A DNA stretch of 64,000 nt from Wolbachia endosymbiont (group A) of Rhinocyllus conicus (GTDB taxonomy: Bacteria; Pseudomonadota; Alphaproteobacteria; Rickettsiales; Anaplasmataceae): positions 1,639,909 to 1,703,908 of the forward strand of contig NZ_OX366349.1 of assembly GCF_947250775.1 (NCBI RefSeq), given 5' to 3'. Position 1 is the stretch's first letter. The number at the start of each line of letters is the position of its first letter. Position numbers and translations under genes: made by a program. This document shows positions 33,250 to 41,449 of this stretch, in pieces. The notes under the pieces were generated by a model, which was not told the origin of the DNA, searched no databases, and was given only the letters and a program-made list of their open reading frames with translations.

Positions 33250-35247
33250 ATGACTAACTTAGAAAAGATGAGAGAAAAACTGCAAGATCAAATAAATTAT
33301 CATAATGTTTTGTATCACCAAAAAAATAAGCCAGAAATAAGTGATGCTGAATATGATGAACTGAAGAAAAAGTTAGCTGAAATAGAGGCACAATTTCCAG
33401 AAATTTATGCAACACAAGATAGTGTTGGTGCTCCACCTGATGAGAGGTTTTCTAAGGTGGAACATCAAGAACCTATGCTTTCTCTTGAGAATGCTTATGA
33501 TGAACAAGGTGTAGAGAAATTTTTGTCTAAAATAAAGAGATTTTTAATTGAAGACAAAATAGAGATATTATGTGAGCCCAAAATTGATGGGTTGTCGTTT
33601 TCTGCAATTTATGAGGATGGAAGATTTGTTAAAGCTGCAACTCGAGGTGACGGTTTTGTAGGGGAAGATGTCACTCACAATGTTGCAACAATAAAAGGCT
33701 TTCCTAAGTTTTTGCAAGGTGTGCAAGGTAGACTAGAAGTAAGAGGTGAAATATACATCAGTAACAGCGACTTTTTAAAGTTAAATGAAAACGATGAATT
33801 TGCCAATCCTCGAAATGCAGCTGCTGGTTCTCTAAAGCAATTGGATGCAAACATTACAGCAAGTAGACCACTTAGATATTTTGCTTATTCTTTGATTGGT
33901 GGAGCAGAGAAAAGTCAAAGTGAAATACTAAATAAGCTTGAGGCACTTGGTTTTTGCGTAAATGAGCATCAGTCCTTAACGAGTAGTTTGGATGGAATGC
34001 TGAAGTTCTATAACGAGGTCTATAATTGTCGCTATAACTTGGATTATGATATTGATGGAATAGTCTATAAAGTAAATGATTTGGTACTACAAAATCGTCT
34101 AGGGAATACTCACAAAGCACCGCGCTCAGCACTTGCATACAAGTTTTCTGCGGTTTATGCAAAAACAAAGTTAAATAAGATATTTATACAGGTGGGCAGA
34201 ACAGGGGTTTTAACTCCAGTTGCAGATTTAGTGCCAGTCAATATTGGTGGGGTGCTAGTTAGTAGAGCAAGTCTGCATAACCAAGATGAGATAAAACGTA
34301 AAGACATAAGAGAGGGAGATATTGTAACAATCAAAAGGGCAGGAGATGTAATTCCCCAGATCATTGAAGTGAACAGAGATTCTCGTCTTCCAAATGCACC
34401 TGAATTTGTGTTTCCTGAAGTATGCCCTGAATGTGGTAGTAAAGTACGTCAGGTTGAGGGAGAGGCGGCAGTAAGATGTCCTGAGGAATTTGCCTGTAAA
34501 GCTCAAATAATAGAAAAACTAAAGCATTTTGTATCGAAAGATGCATTTGACATTGTTGGCCTTGGTGATAAGCAGATAGAGTTTTTTTACGACCTTGATC
34601 TGATAAAACAAATCCATGATATTTTTACTTTAGAAGAAAAATTGGATGAATTTAATCTGGAAGGACAGTCTGGCTGGGGCGAGAAATCTATAGCTAATTT
34701 GTTAAATTCTATACAAAGCAGAAGGGTAATAACTCTAGATAGGTTTATATTTTCTTTAGGTATTAGATTTATTGGCCAAGTTGCAGCAGAATTGCTTGCA
34801 GATTATTATGTTTCTTATGATAATTGGTATAATTCGATGATTGAACTGTCATCAGATAATACTGAGCTAGTCGGTATAGACGGCATAGGAAAAAAAGGGG
34901 CTGAATCTTTGGAATCATTTTTTTCTAAGGAACATAACATCAAAATGTTAAATGATCTTACTGCTTGTCTTCAAATTCTTCCTGTGAGCTCCAACTCTAG
35001 TGACTCTGTTTTAAATAATAAAATTATAGTGTTTACTGGTAAGCTACTTGCTATGAGTAGAGGAGAGGCAAAAGTAAGAGCCAAAACTCTAGGAGCAAAG
35101 GTCAGCTCACATCTTTCTGCTAAAACTGACTACCTAATTGCAGGAGAAAAACCAGGATCCAAATATAAAAAGGCAGTGGAATTAGGTGTAGAAATTTTAG
35201 ATGAAGACCAGTGGCATAAAGTGATAAGTTCGGGAGTGTTCAAATGA
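33250..35247 (+). CDS. ligA: DNA ligase, NAD-dependent
   Basis: A 665-residue bacterial ligase. The N-terminal Ia and adenylation domains have YDELKKKLAEIEAQFPE, LSLENAYDE and the catalytic lysine in CEPKIDGLSFSA. The OB fold follows with DVIPQIIEVNRD, then a zinc finger (CPECGSKV...CPEEFACKAQ), helix-hairpin-helix repeats (LVGIDGIGKKGAESLESF) and a BRCT domain at the C-terminus (NNKIIVFTGKLLAMSRGEA). Complete. Confidence 0.95.
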   Translation: MTNLEKMREKLQDQINYHNVLYHQKNKPEISDAEYDELKKKLAEIEAQFPEIYATQDSVGAPPDERFSKVEHQEPMLSLENAYDEQGVEKFLSKIKRFLIEDKIEILCEPKIDGLSFSAIYEDGRFVKAATRGDGFVGEDVTHNVATIKGFPKFLQGVQGRLEVRGEIYISNSDFLKLNENDEFANPRNAAAGSLKQLDANITASRPLRYFAYSLIGGAEKSQSEILNKLEALGFCVNEHQSLTSSLDGMLKFYNEVYNCRYNLDYDIDGIVYKVNDLVLQNRLGNTHKAPRSALAYKFSAVYAKTKLNKIFIQVGRTGVLTPVADLVPVNIGGVLVSRASLHNQDEIKRKDIREGDIVTIKRAGDVIPQIIEVNRDSRLPNAPEFVFPEVCPECGSKVRQVEGEAAVRCPEEFACKAQIIEKLKHFVSKDAFDIVGLGDKQIEFFYDLDLIKQIHDIFTLEEKLDEFNLEGQSGWGEKSIANLLNSIQSRRVITLDRFIFSLGIRFIGQVAAELLADYYVSYDNWYNSMIELSSDNTELVGIDGIGKKGAESLESFFSKEHNIKMLNDLTACLQILPVSSNSSDSVLNNKIIVFTGKLLAMSRGEAKVRAKTLGAKVSSHLSAKTDYLIAGEKPGSKYKKAVELGVEILDEDQWHKVISSGVFK

Positions 35248-35390
35248 CACTTGGATTGTATATTAAATCAAAGTTGCAAGACTATAATGAGCAAGCTGTT
35301 AATTGGATTGATTGGATTACCACAAAAAAACTCCTTTCTTTCTCTCCATTTTTTCTGGGTAAGGTCATGGTGCTGGTACAGGTCCTATAG
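35244..35390 (+). CDS. Short frame overlapping the ligA stop
   Basis: The ATG at 35244 overlaps the ligA stop (ATGA). The 48-residue peptide reads MTLGLYIKSKLQDYNEQAVN, then WIDWITTKKLLSFSPFFLGK. The first half looks protein-like; the last part runs up to a WPE unit at 35404, so it may be the start of a gene cut off by the repeat. Function unknown. Confidence 0.3.
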   Translation: MTLGLYIKSKLQDYNEQAVNWIDWITTKKLLSFSPFFLGKVMVLVQVL

Positions 35391-35403
35391 CTGACCCAAG
35401 CAA

Positions 35404-35472
35404 CACGTCATACCGCGATTTATTCGCAGTATCTCAGCATAGATTCCGCTAACAAGTAGCGGAATGACGAAT
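35404..35472. repeat. WPE-type double palindrome
   Basis: ATACCGCGATTTATTCGCAGTAT followed by ATTCCGCTAACAAGTAGCGGAAT. The same unit as at 12059 and 24601, here with one arm mismatch. The remainder of 35391-35536 holds no gene. Confidence 0.8.
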
Positions 35473-35536
35473 TTTTGTTTTTCAAATTATCGGTAAACCT
35501 AAGTCACTTTAGCTATAGCTATCTTCAAAAATATGG

Positions 35537-35565
35537 TTGAATAATTGTTAATAATAGTGTATAAT
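35537..35565 (+). promoter_or_regulatory. Putative promoter of the Rpn-type gene
   Basis: TTGAAT (35537-35542), 17-nt spacer, TATAAT (35560-35565), 26 nt before the ATG at 35592. The same boxes are present in reverse upstream of the first Rpn gene (31540-31600), so the duplication included the promoter. Confidence 0.55.
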
Positions 35566-35591
35566 TATTAATATTTTCAAGCATTTTTGCC

Positions 35592-36141
35592 ATGGCTCTT
35601 TCAAAATTTCTCGATCCTCGCAATGATTTGTGTTTCAAAAAAATCTTTGGAACGGAAAAAAATAAGAATATCCTGATCCACTTTTTGAACGATATTTTAG
35701 GGTTTACTGAGATAAATGCAATACAAGAAGTTGAGTTTCTTAGCACTATTATGGATCCCGAAGTTGCCTCTGATAAACAAAGTATTGTTGATGTTCTCTG
35801 CAAGGATTCTCATGGAAATAGATATATAGCAGAAATGCAGCTCGCTAGAGACAAGGGCTTCGAAAAACGCGCTCAATTATATGCCGCTAAAGCCTACTCA
35901 AGACAATTAGATAAATCTGGCAACTACATTGATTTAAAGAAAGTCTTCTTTATTGCTATATCAAATTGTAACTTACTTCCTGAAGAAGTTGATTATATTT
36001 CTACTCATAATATACGTGATATAAAAACTAACGGCCATTACTTAAAAGATTTTCAATTTATCTTTATAGAATTGCCCAAATTTTCAAAAAGTAAAGTAGA
36101 GCAGTTAGAAAGTATAGTAGAAAGGTGGTGTTTCTTTTTTA
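35592..36141 (+). pseudogene. Second Rpn-type nuclease gene, 5' exon only
   Basis: A paralogue of the gene at 30985-31534 with scattered substitutions (for example GFTEINAIQEVEF versus GFAEASAIQEVEF, and RWCFFF versus RWLFFF). It is interrupted by a group II intron at the same codon. No 3' exon follows, since the intron is cut and the DNA beyond the serine element is unrelated. The gene is therefore broken. The read-through protein ends at QRVATSGMQA inside the intron. Confidence 0.8.
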
Positions 36142-37369
36142 GTGCGACCTGGAAGGTCATGGTTTTGTGGTGGTTAAATTCCATCTTCCCAGACATCAGG
36201 GATAATGTATATCTCACATTTCAAAGAGTGGCAACCTCTGGGATGCAAGCATGAGATAAAAGCAGGTAACACTAAATCTCGTGGTGAATCCCTGCAAACA
36301 GAGTTAGATATGATTACGAGAGAAACCTATGTTTGAATTGTCGTCAAAGCATAATATGCGAAAAGAGATTGAACTACGCATAGACCAAAATGGTACGAAG
36401 CAAAAAGGGAACTAAAGATTGAAGACTTTAGTTATTGATGTTCCAAGCTTCCGGCAAATAGTAGGAATCTAAGTTTAACGTGAAACGAAGCCATGGAACA
36501 GAGTAACCACATAGAAGCTCTTATATTCATTAAAATATAAGTAAGTAGCCAGCCACAAGCTACTATGTGGAAGGATTGTTTAAGAAGCTAATGCCCAAAG
36601 TAATATCTGGGATATGCAGACGTAAACACTTTAATTTGGAAGGTAAAGTGGTGAATAGTAGTGAATATGTTATGGACCAGCAAAAAGTTAGATATGAATG
36701 GAATGGAATTCCTTGGCGCAAGCTAAAGAAATCTTCATTTAAGCTACAAAAACGAATTTACCAAGCTTCTAAATGTAATGATATCAAAAAGATGCATAAT
36801 CTTCAGAGATTATTACTCAAATCAACAAGTGCAAAAACACTCGCTGTTAAGAAAGTAACACAGGACAATAGGGGGAAGAAGACTGCAGGTATTGATGGAA
36901 AAGCTAACCTTAATCAAAAAGAAAGATTACAACTATCATATTTTTTAGATATAAAAGAAAAAGCAAAGCCATCAAGACGTGTCTGGATTCCAAAATCTGG
37001 TAAGCCATCGGAGCATCGCCCACTTGGTATACCCACTATATCGTGTCGAGCAAAACAAACACTTGTAAAAATGGCTTTAGAACCAGAATGGGAGGCAAAA
37101 CTTGAGCCAAACACTTATGGTTTTAGACCTGGTAGATCATGTCATGATGCAATTGAAGCCATATTTGATGTGCTAAAACAGAAAACAGCATATGTATTAG
37201 ATGCTGATATTTCTGGATGCTTTGACAATATTAACCATAATAAATTGCTTGAAAAGCTCAATACCACACCAACATTAAAGAAAATCATAAAAGGATGGTT
37301 AGGAGCTGGTGTTATGGAAGATGGAAAGCTTCAATCCACAAAACGTGGTACAATTCAAGGAGGGACGAT
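36142..37369 (+). mobile_element. Group II intron, 5' part only (second copy)
   Basis: Starts GTGCGACCTGGAAGG after exon ...TTCTTTTTTA and appears identical to the first intron through the RT gene, up to GGGACG-AT at 37368-37369 where the serine element starts. The 3' half of the RT gene and domains V and VI are absent. It is an inverted copy of 29757-30984. Confidence 0.88.
36567..37367 (+). pseudogene. Intron RT/maturase N-terminal half (second copy)
   Basis: Same peptide as at 29759-30559, from GTG 36567 to ...TKRGTIQGGT. The frame then enters the element and ends at IPPTMLQKT-like residues (stop near 37400). No C-terminal half is adjacent, so it cannot be restored by simple excision here. 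Confidence 0.85.
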
Positions 37370-37501
37370 TACCCCGCCAACAATGTTGCAAAAAACGTAA
37401 AATTAGAGAAAAGCATTTCTCGAAAACTTCTATGTCCAAAAACAAGAGTGCCATTTATTTATAGTGCCAACAATCAATTAACCATCAGTTTCAATGAATG
37501 A
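37370..37501 (+). other. Displaced C-terminal tail of recombinase, copy 3
   Basis: Same 43-codon start-less frame, TGA at 37499-37501. In this copy the tail frame is open upstream into the intron RT gene in another phase, which has no meaning for the RT. Confidence 0.75.
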
Positions 37502-37781
37502 TATGAACATATTATTTCAAGGAAAGTTCATGGGAAATAAGAGATTAGCTATACGGATTAGCTGTAGCTATGAAACTAACCGGTTGGCAGAAAAGTATTT
37601 GTTAGATGCTTATGAAAAAGCCGTGTCAAAGCAAGTAAGCCAAAAAAATTTAAAACATAAAAATGGGATTCAAGGAGGATCAAATGGTAACAGTGAGTTT
37701 ATATGCAAGAGTTTCTTCGGGGAAACAAGCACAAGAAAATACAATAGCAAGTCAAGTTGCAGCTTTAGAGAAGCAAATTAG
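37494..37781 (+). CDS. Small element protein, copy 3
   Basis: Same as copy 2: ATG 37494, or ATG 37530 by comparison with the decayed copy. It overlaps the tail stop at one end and the recombinase start (37684) at the other. Function unknown. Confidence 0.55.
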   Translation: MNDMNILFQGKFMGNKRLAIRISCSYETNRLAEKYLLDAYEKAVSKQVSQKNLKHKNGIQGGSNGNSEFICKSFFGETSTRKYNSKSSCSFREAN

Positions 37782-39351
37782 TACGGATGGATACAAATTA
37801 TTAAGTGAGTATAAATTTATTGATAATGGCTACAGTGGATCTAATCTAGTCCGTCCTGATCTAGAAAAGTTACGTGATAAAGTAACAGAAGGTAAAATTG
37901 ATAGAATTTACATTCATTCACCTGATCGCTTATCTAGAAAATATGCATATCAAATGGTATTACTTGAAGAATTTGAGAAAGCAGGAGCAGAAACGGTTTT
38001 CTTAAATTATGAGATTAACGATAATCCAGAATCTCAATTGCTGTTACAAATGCAAGGTATGATAGCAGAATATGAACGAGCGAAAATTATGGAACGAAGT
38101 CGTCGCGGAAAGATTTATGCAGCTAATAAAGGTTGTGTAAGCGTAATGGGAGGAGCTCCTTATGGTTATCGTTATATAGATAAATATATGGGAGGAGGAC
38201 AAGCTTTATTTGAAATAAACGAAGAAGAAGCTAATGTTGTTAGGAAAGTATTTTTGTGGATAGGAAGAGAAAGGACAAGTATTGGGGAAGTGTGTCGTCG
38301 GCTAAACACTATGTCTATTATAACACGAACAGGAAAAAAGTACTGGGATAGAAGTGTGATTTGGGGTATGTTAAAAAATCCTGCTTACAAAGGACAAGCG
38401 GCTTTTGGTAAAACAAAAGTAGGTATAAAGTTACAACATATCAGACCACAGAAACATTCTTGTGAACAACCGAAAGATAATTACTCTACCTATTCTGTTG
38501 AAAAAGCAAATTGGATTTATGTTAAAGTGCCAAATATAGTGGACGAAGATGTATTTGATATAGTTCAAGAACAATTAGCTGAGAATAGAAAAATAGCAAG
38601 GACAAGAGAAAGAGGAGCAAAATATTTACTACAAGGTTTAATCGTATGTAAGCGTTGTCGTTATGCATATTACGGAAGTCCTGTAAGAAATAAGCGAGGA
38701 GAAAAAATTGATCATTATGCTTATTATCGTTGTATTGGTAGAGATTCTTACCGTTTTGGTGGTAATAAAATTTGTGATAATAAACACATTCGTACAGATG
38801 CATTAGAAACAGCCGTTTGGGAAGAGGTTAAGCATTTATTGAAAAATCCAAATAGGGTTTTAGAAGAATACAGGCGTAGACTTTCAGAGCTTAAAAAATC
38901 ATCATGGGATCAAAAAAGCGATTTACTAGAGAAACAAGAAAATAAATTAAAACGTGGTATTGCTAGACTTATTGATAGTTATGCTCAAGAATATATTAAT
39001 CAAGAAGAATTTGAACCACGAATTAAAGCAATGAAACAAAGTTTAAAAACAATTGAAGAGGAGAAGAAAAGGATATTCGATCAAAAGAAATTAAAACAGG
39101 AATTAACTTTGGTTGTAACCAATTTAGAAGACTTTTCTTCCAATATTACATCAAACCTTGATAACGCAGACTGGCTAACTAAACGTGATATTATTAGAAC
39201 GTTAGTCAAGAGAATTGAAATTAACCTTGAGGACGTAAATGTGGTATTTCGTGTAAAAGAGCTACCAAACTCTCCTGGAAATAATCGAGAAGAAAAGAAA
39301 AATTTGCAACATTGTTGGCGGGGTAATGACACCTCTCTTGGGCTCTTTTAG
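37684..39351 (+). CDS. Large serine recombinase, copy 3
   Basis: The same protein as copies 1 and 2. It leaves the element at ...HCWRGN and stops after only eight host-coded residues (DTSLGLF and stop), so this copy has the shortest foreign tail. The resolvase catalytic serine, the DRLSR motif and the zinc ribbon are intact. Confidence 0.92.
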   Translation: MVTVSLYARVSSGKQAQENTIASQVAALEKQISTDGYKLLSEYKFIDNGYSGSNLVRPDLEKLRDKVTEGKIDRIYIHSPDRLSRKYAYQMVLLEEFEKAGAETVFLNYEINDNPESQLLLQMQGMIAEYERAKIMERSRRGKIYAANKGCVSVMGGAPYGYRYIDKYMGGGQALFEINEEEANVVRKVFLWIGRERTSIGEVCRRLNTMSIITRTGKKYWDRSVIWGMLKNPAYKGQAAFGKTKVGIKLQHIRPQKHSCEQPKDNYSTYSVEKANWIYVKVPNIVDEDVFDIVQEQLAENRKIARTRERGAKYLLQGLIVCKRCRYAYYGSPVRNKRGEKIDHYAYYRCIGRDSYRFGGNKICDNKHIRTDALETAVWEEVKHLLKNPNRVLEEYRRRLSELKKSSWDQKSDLLEKQENKLKRGIARLIDSYAQEYINQEEFEPRIKAMKQSLKTIEEEKKRIFDQKKLKQELTLVVTNLEDFSSNITSNLDNADWLTKRDIIRTLVKRIEINLEDVNVVFRVKELPNSPGNNREEKKNLQHCWRGNDTSLGLF

Positions 39352-39464
39352 CTACAAACATTAAGAAATTTACCAAATAAAAAAAAGGCAAAAGAAGCCC
39401 CGTGGTGCGAGTTTTGACTCTATATTACTGTAAGTGGCGCTGTAATAATGTGCTGACGCTTAGT

Positions 39465-39572
39465 TTAAGCGCGGTTTGGCTGAATGTAGAAAAAATAAAA
39501 AAGACATGCAGCCGCTATAATTTTATGTAATCCGCCAAAAAATACCCTAAGTTTTTTACTGAATTTTGTCAT
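39465..39572 (-). CDS. Small putative membrane peptide in repeat R3
   Basis: A 35-residue frame: MTKFSKKLRVFFGGLHKIIA then a hydrophobic stretch AACLFYFFYIQPNRA. The start ATG overlaps the stop of the frame above (CAATGA), so translation may be coupled. The R4 copy differs by FF to FI and four extra C-terminal residues. One possible transmembrane helix. No family recognised. Confidence 0.35.
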   Translation of the reverse strand: MTKFSKKLRVFFGGLHKIIAAACLFYFFYIQPNRA

Positions 39573-39664
39573 TGAGCCTGCAGGTCAAAAACAAGTTTTG
39601 AGTCATAAATACCCTTATTGTCATAATAAGGGGGTTGGCGAAGTTTGTCAAGGAAGTTTTGCAT
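39569..39664 (-). CDS. Small conserved peptide in repeat R3
   Basis: A 31-residue frame beginning MQNFLDKLRQPPYYDNKGIY and ending KLVFDLQAQ. R1, R2 and R4 encode LYKLRQPPYHETE, LYKLRQPPYHETE and LYKFRQSPYHDSK at the same place. Only R3 and R2 have an ATG, so the others may be decayed or use another start. Confidence 0.35.
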   Translation of the reverse strand: MQNFLDKLRQPPYYDNKGIYDSKLVFDLQAQ

Positions 39665-39818
39665 TTAATCCGTTTATGGCTTAGGTGCCGGCCAGCTATT
39701 TGACTCCCGGCTGGGTCGAATTTGTATAGCTACATTGTCGGTAAATCTAAATTGCTTTAATAATTTTGATTGAAAAATAGTTTTTCTATTATATAAATGC
39801 TACTTTAGGGTAATCAAA

Positions 39819-40340
39819 ATGGAAGACGATAAATATAGCCTAGGTTTAAGAGTTATCCATTGGTTGATGGCTGTTTTTATTATTGGTATGCTTTGCTCTG
39901 GACTTTATATGAAAAGCTTACCACTTAGCAATGAGATTAAGTTCAACATATACGCTATTCATAAGGCTTGCGGTATCACTATTCTTGGACTAATCATAGT
40001 ACGCATATTTTTTCGCGTCTTTACTTATGTTCCACGACTTCCAGCAAATTTTTCTCGGTTTGTAATCAATGCAAGTAAAACAGTACACTTTGGTTTATAT
40101 TCTTTAATGGTGCTAATGCCACTATCTGGCTATGTTATGTCTTCTGCTTCTGGCAAAAAGATCAAGTATTTTTTTCATATCCCTTTGTTGATTAATCAAA
40201 ACAAAGATCTAGCTAACACGGCTAATCAGCTACATTCGATGCTTGCATGTTTTATGGTACTCTTTATAATCTTGCATATACTTGGCGCTTTGAAACACAC
40301 ATTTATAGATAAGCAAAACATTTTTAAACGTATGATATAG
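39819..40340 (+). CDS. Cytochrome b561 family protein
   Basis: A 173-residue, four-helix membrane protein (LRVIHWLMAVFIIGML; IYAIHKACGITILGLIIVRI; TVHFGLYSLMVLMPLSGYVM; LHSMLACFMVLFIILHILGALKH). Histidines at the helix ends (RVIHW, AIHKA, VHFGL, ILHIL) are in the places of the two haem b ligand pairs of CybB-like proteins. Such proteins oxidise ubiquinol or detoxify superoxide in the inner membrane. A 5-nt gap to the next gene suggests cotranscription. Confidence 0.85.
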   Translation: MEDDKYSLGLRVIHWLMAVFIIGMLCSGLYMKSLPLSNEIKFNIYAIHKACGITILGLIIVRIFFRVFTYVPRLPANFSRFVINASKTVHFGLYSLMVLMPLSGYVMSSASGKKIKYFFHIPLLINQNKDLANTANQLHSMLACFMVLFIILHILGALKHTFIDKQNIFKRMI

Positions 40341-40345
40341 GTTAT

Positions 40346-41341
40346 ATGTTAAGTAGCCTCTGGAAAAAAGGAACAGATTTTCTTGGTAGTGAGTTTGCGA
40401 TAATGGGTGGTGCTATGAGCTGGGTTTCAGAGAGAAACTTGGTTTCGGCAATCTCAAACGCTGGTGGTTTTGGTGTAATTGCATGTGGTGCAATGTTTCC
40501 AGACCTATTGAAAAAAGAAATCATAGAGACACAGAAATTAACTAACAAATCATTTGGTGTAAACCTAATTACTATGCACCCAAAGTTGAGTGAGTTGATA
40601 GATGTGTGTATTGAAACGAAAGTAAGCCACATAGTTCTTGCCGGTGGACTGCCAACGAAGCCTAATATAGAAAAAATTAAGAGTGCAGGCATTAAAGTTA
40701 TGTGCTTTGCACCAGCATTAAGCCTTGCGAAAAGGTTAGTAAAAATGGGAGTAGATGCGTTAATAATAGAAGGAATGGAAGCAGGCGGGCACATAGGGCC
40801 AGTTAGCACTTCTGTTCTCGCACAAGAGATATTGCCTCATTTTAAAAATGAACAAATACCAGTGTTTGTTGCAGGTGGAATAGGAAGAGGTGAAATGATA
40901 GTTAATTACTTAGAAATGGGGGCAAGTGGCTGTCAAATAGGTACATTATTTGTCTGCACTAATGAGTCAATTGCCCACAAAAATTTTAAGAAAGTGTTTA
41001 TTAAATCAGCCGCACGTAATGCAATACCTTCTGTACAGATAAGTGCTGATTTTCCTGTAATTCCAGTAAGAGCTATAGCCAACAAAGCAAGTGATGATTT
41101 TATGAAGCATCAAAAAAAAGTTATTGATGAATACCAAAAGGGACAGATCTCAAAAGAAGATGGGCAGCTTGAAATAGAAAAGTTCTGGGCTGGAGCTTTA
41201 AGAAGAGCAGTAATTGATGGAGATGTTGAAACGGGATCTTTAATGGCCGGTCAAAGTGTTGGCATGGTTGATAGGGAAAAGCCTGTAAAAGAAGTGATAG
41301 ACATATTAATTCAACAGGCAGATAATTATATTGAAATGTAG
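40346..41341 (+). CDS. Nitronate monooxygenase / FabK-like flavin oxidoreductase
   Basis: A 331-residue TIM-barrel FMN protein. Seen: GGAMSWVSERNLVSAISNAGGFGVIACG at the start, VLAGGLPTKPNIEKIK in the middle, and EGMEAGGHIGPVST with the conserved His, then VAGGIGRGEMIVNYLEMGASGCQIGTLFVCT for phosphate binding. The family includes 2-nitropropane dioxygenase and enoyl-ACP reductase II (FabK); the sequence alone does not separate them. It could serve in lipid synthesis if FabI is lacking, or in nitronate detoxification. Confidence 0.8.
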   Translation: MLSSLWKKGTDFLGSEFAIMGGAMSWVSERNLVSAISNAGGFGVIACGAMFPDLLKKEIIETQKLTNKSFGVNLITMHPKLSELIDVCIETKVSHIVLAGGLPTKPNIEKIKSAGIKVMCFAPALSLAKRLVKMGVDALIIEGMEAGGHIGPVSTSVLAQEILPHFKNEQIPVFVAGGIGRGEMIVNYLEMGASGCQIGTLFVCTNESIAHKNFKKVFIKSAARNAIPSVQISADFPVIPVRAIANKASDDFMKHQKKVIDEYQKGQISKEDGQLEIEKFWAGALRRAVIDGDVETGSLMAGQSVGMVDREKPVKEVIDILIQQADNYIEM

Positions 41342-41449
41342 AAGTAAATAGTTAACCATAATTATCCATAATATAGCATAATTGCCCAGTTTTAATGTAA
41401 AATTAACGCTAAAGAGGTATCTATACATTTTATTTGTATGGAGGAGTCT

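Larger units (their letters stand above)
37370..39325 (+). mobile_element. Serine-recombinase element, copy 3
   Basis: Again exactly 1956 bp with the same ends. Left flank is the intron site GGGACG-AT; right flank is AT-GACACC, a WPE/repeat sequence and not the rest of the intron. Relative to the intron it lies in the opposite orientation from copy 2. The mismatched flanks show that recombination between element copies has rearranged this locus. Confidence 0.92.
39344..39690. repeat. Long intergenic repeat, copy R3
   Basis: One AAGAAATTTACCAAATAA / GGCAAAAGAAGCCC block, then GTAAGTGGCGCTGTAATAAT, TTTAAGCGCGGTTTGGCTG and GGGGGTTGGCGAAGTTTGTC. Shorter than R1 and R2 and very close to R4. Two overlapping small minus-strand frames are listed separately. 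Together with the element flank it fills 39326-39818. Confidence 0.6.

Noticed and set aside
39344..39690. Long repeat R3 as a tmRNA or 6S RNA gene
   Set aside because: No tRNA-like ends, no tag frame and no 6S-like long stem; it occurs four times with divergence.
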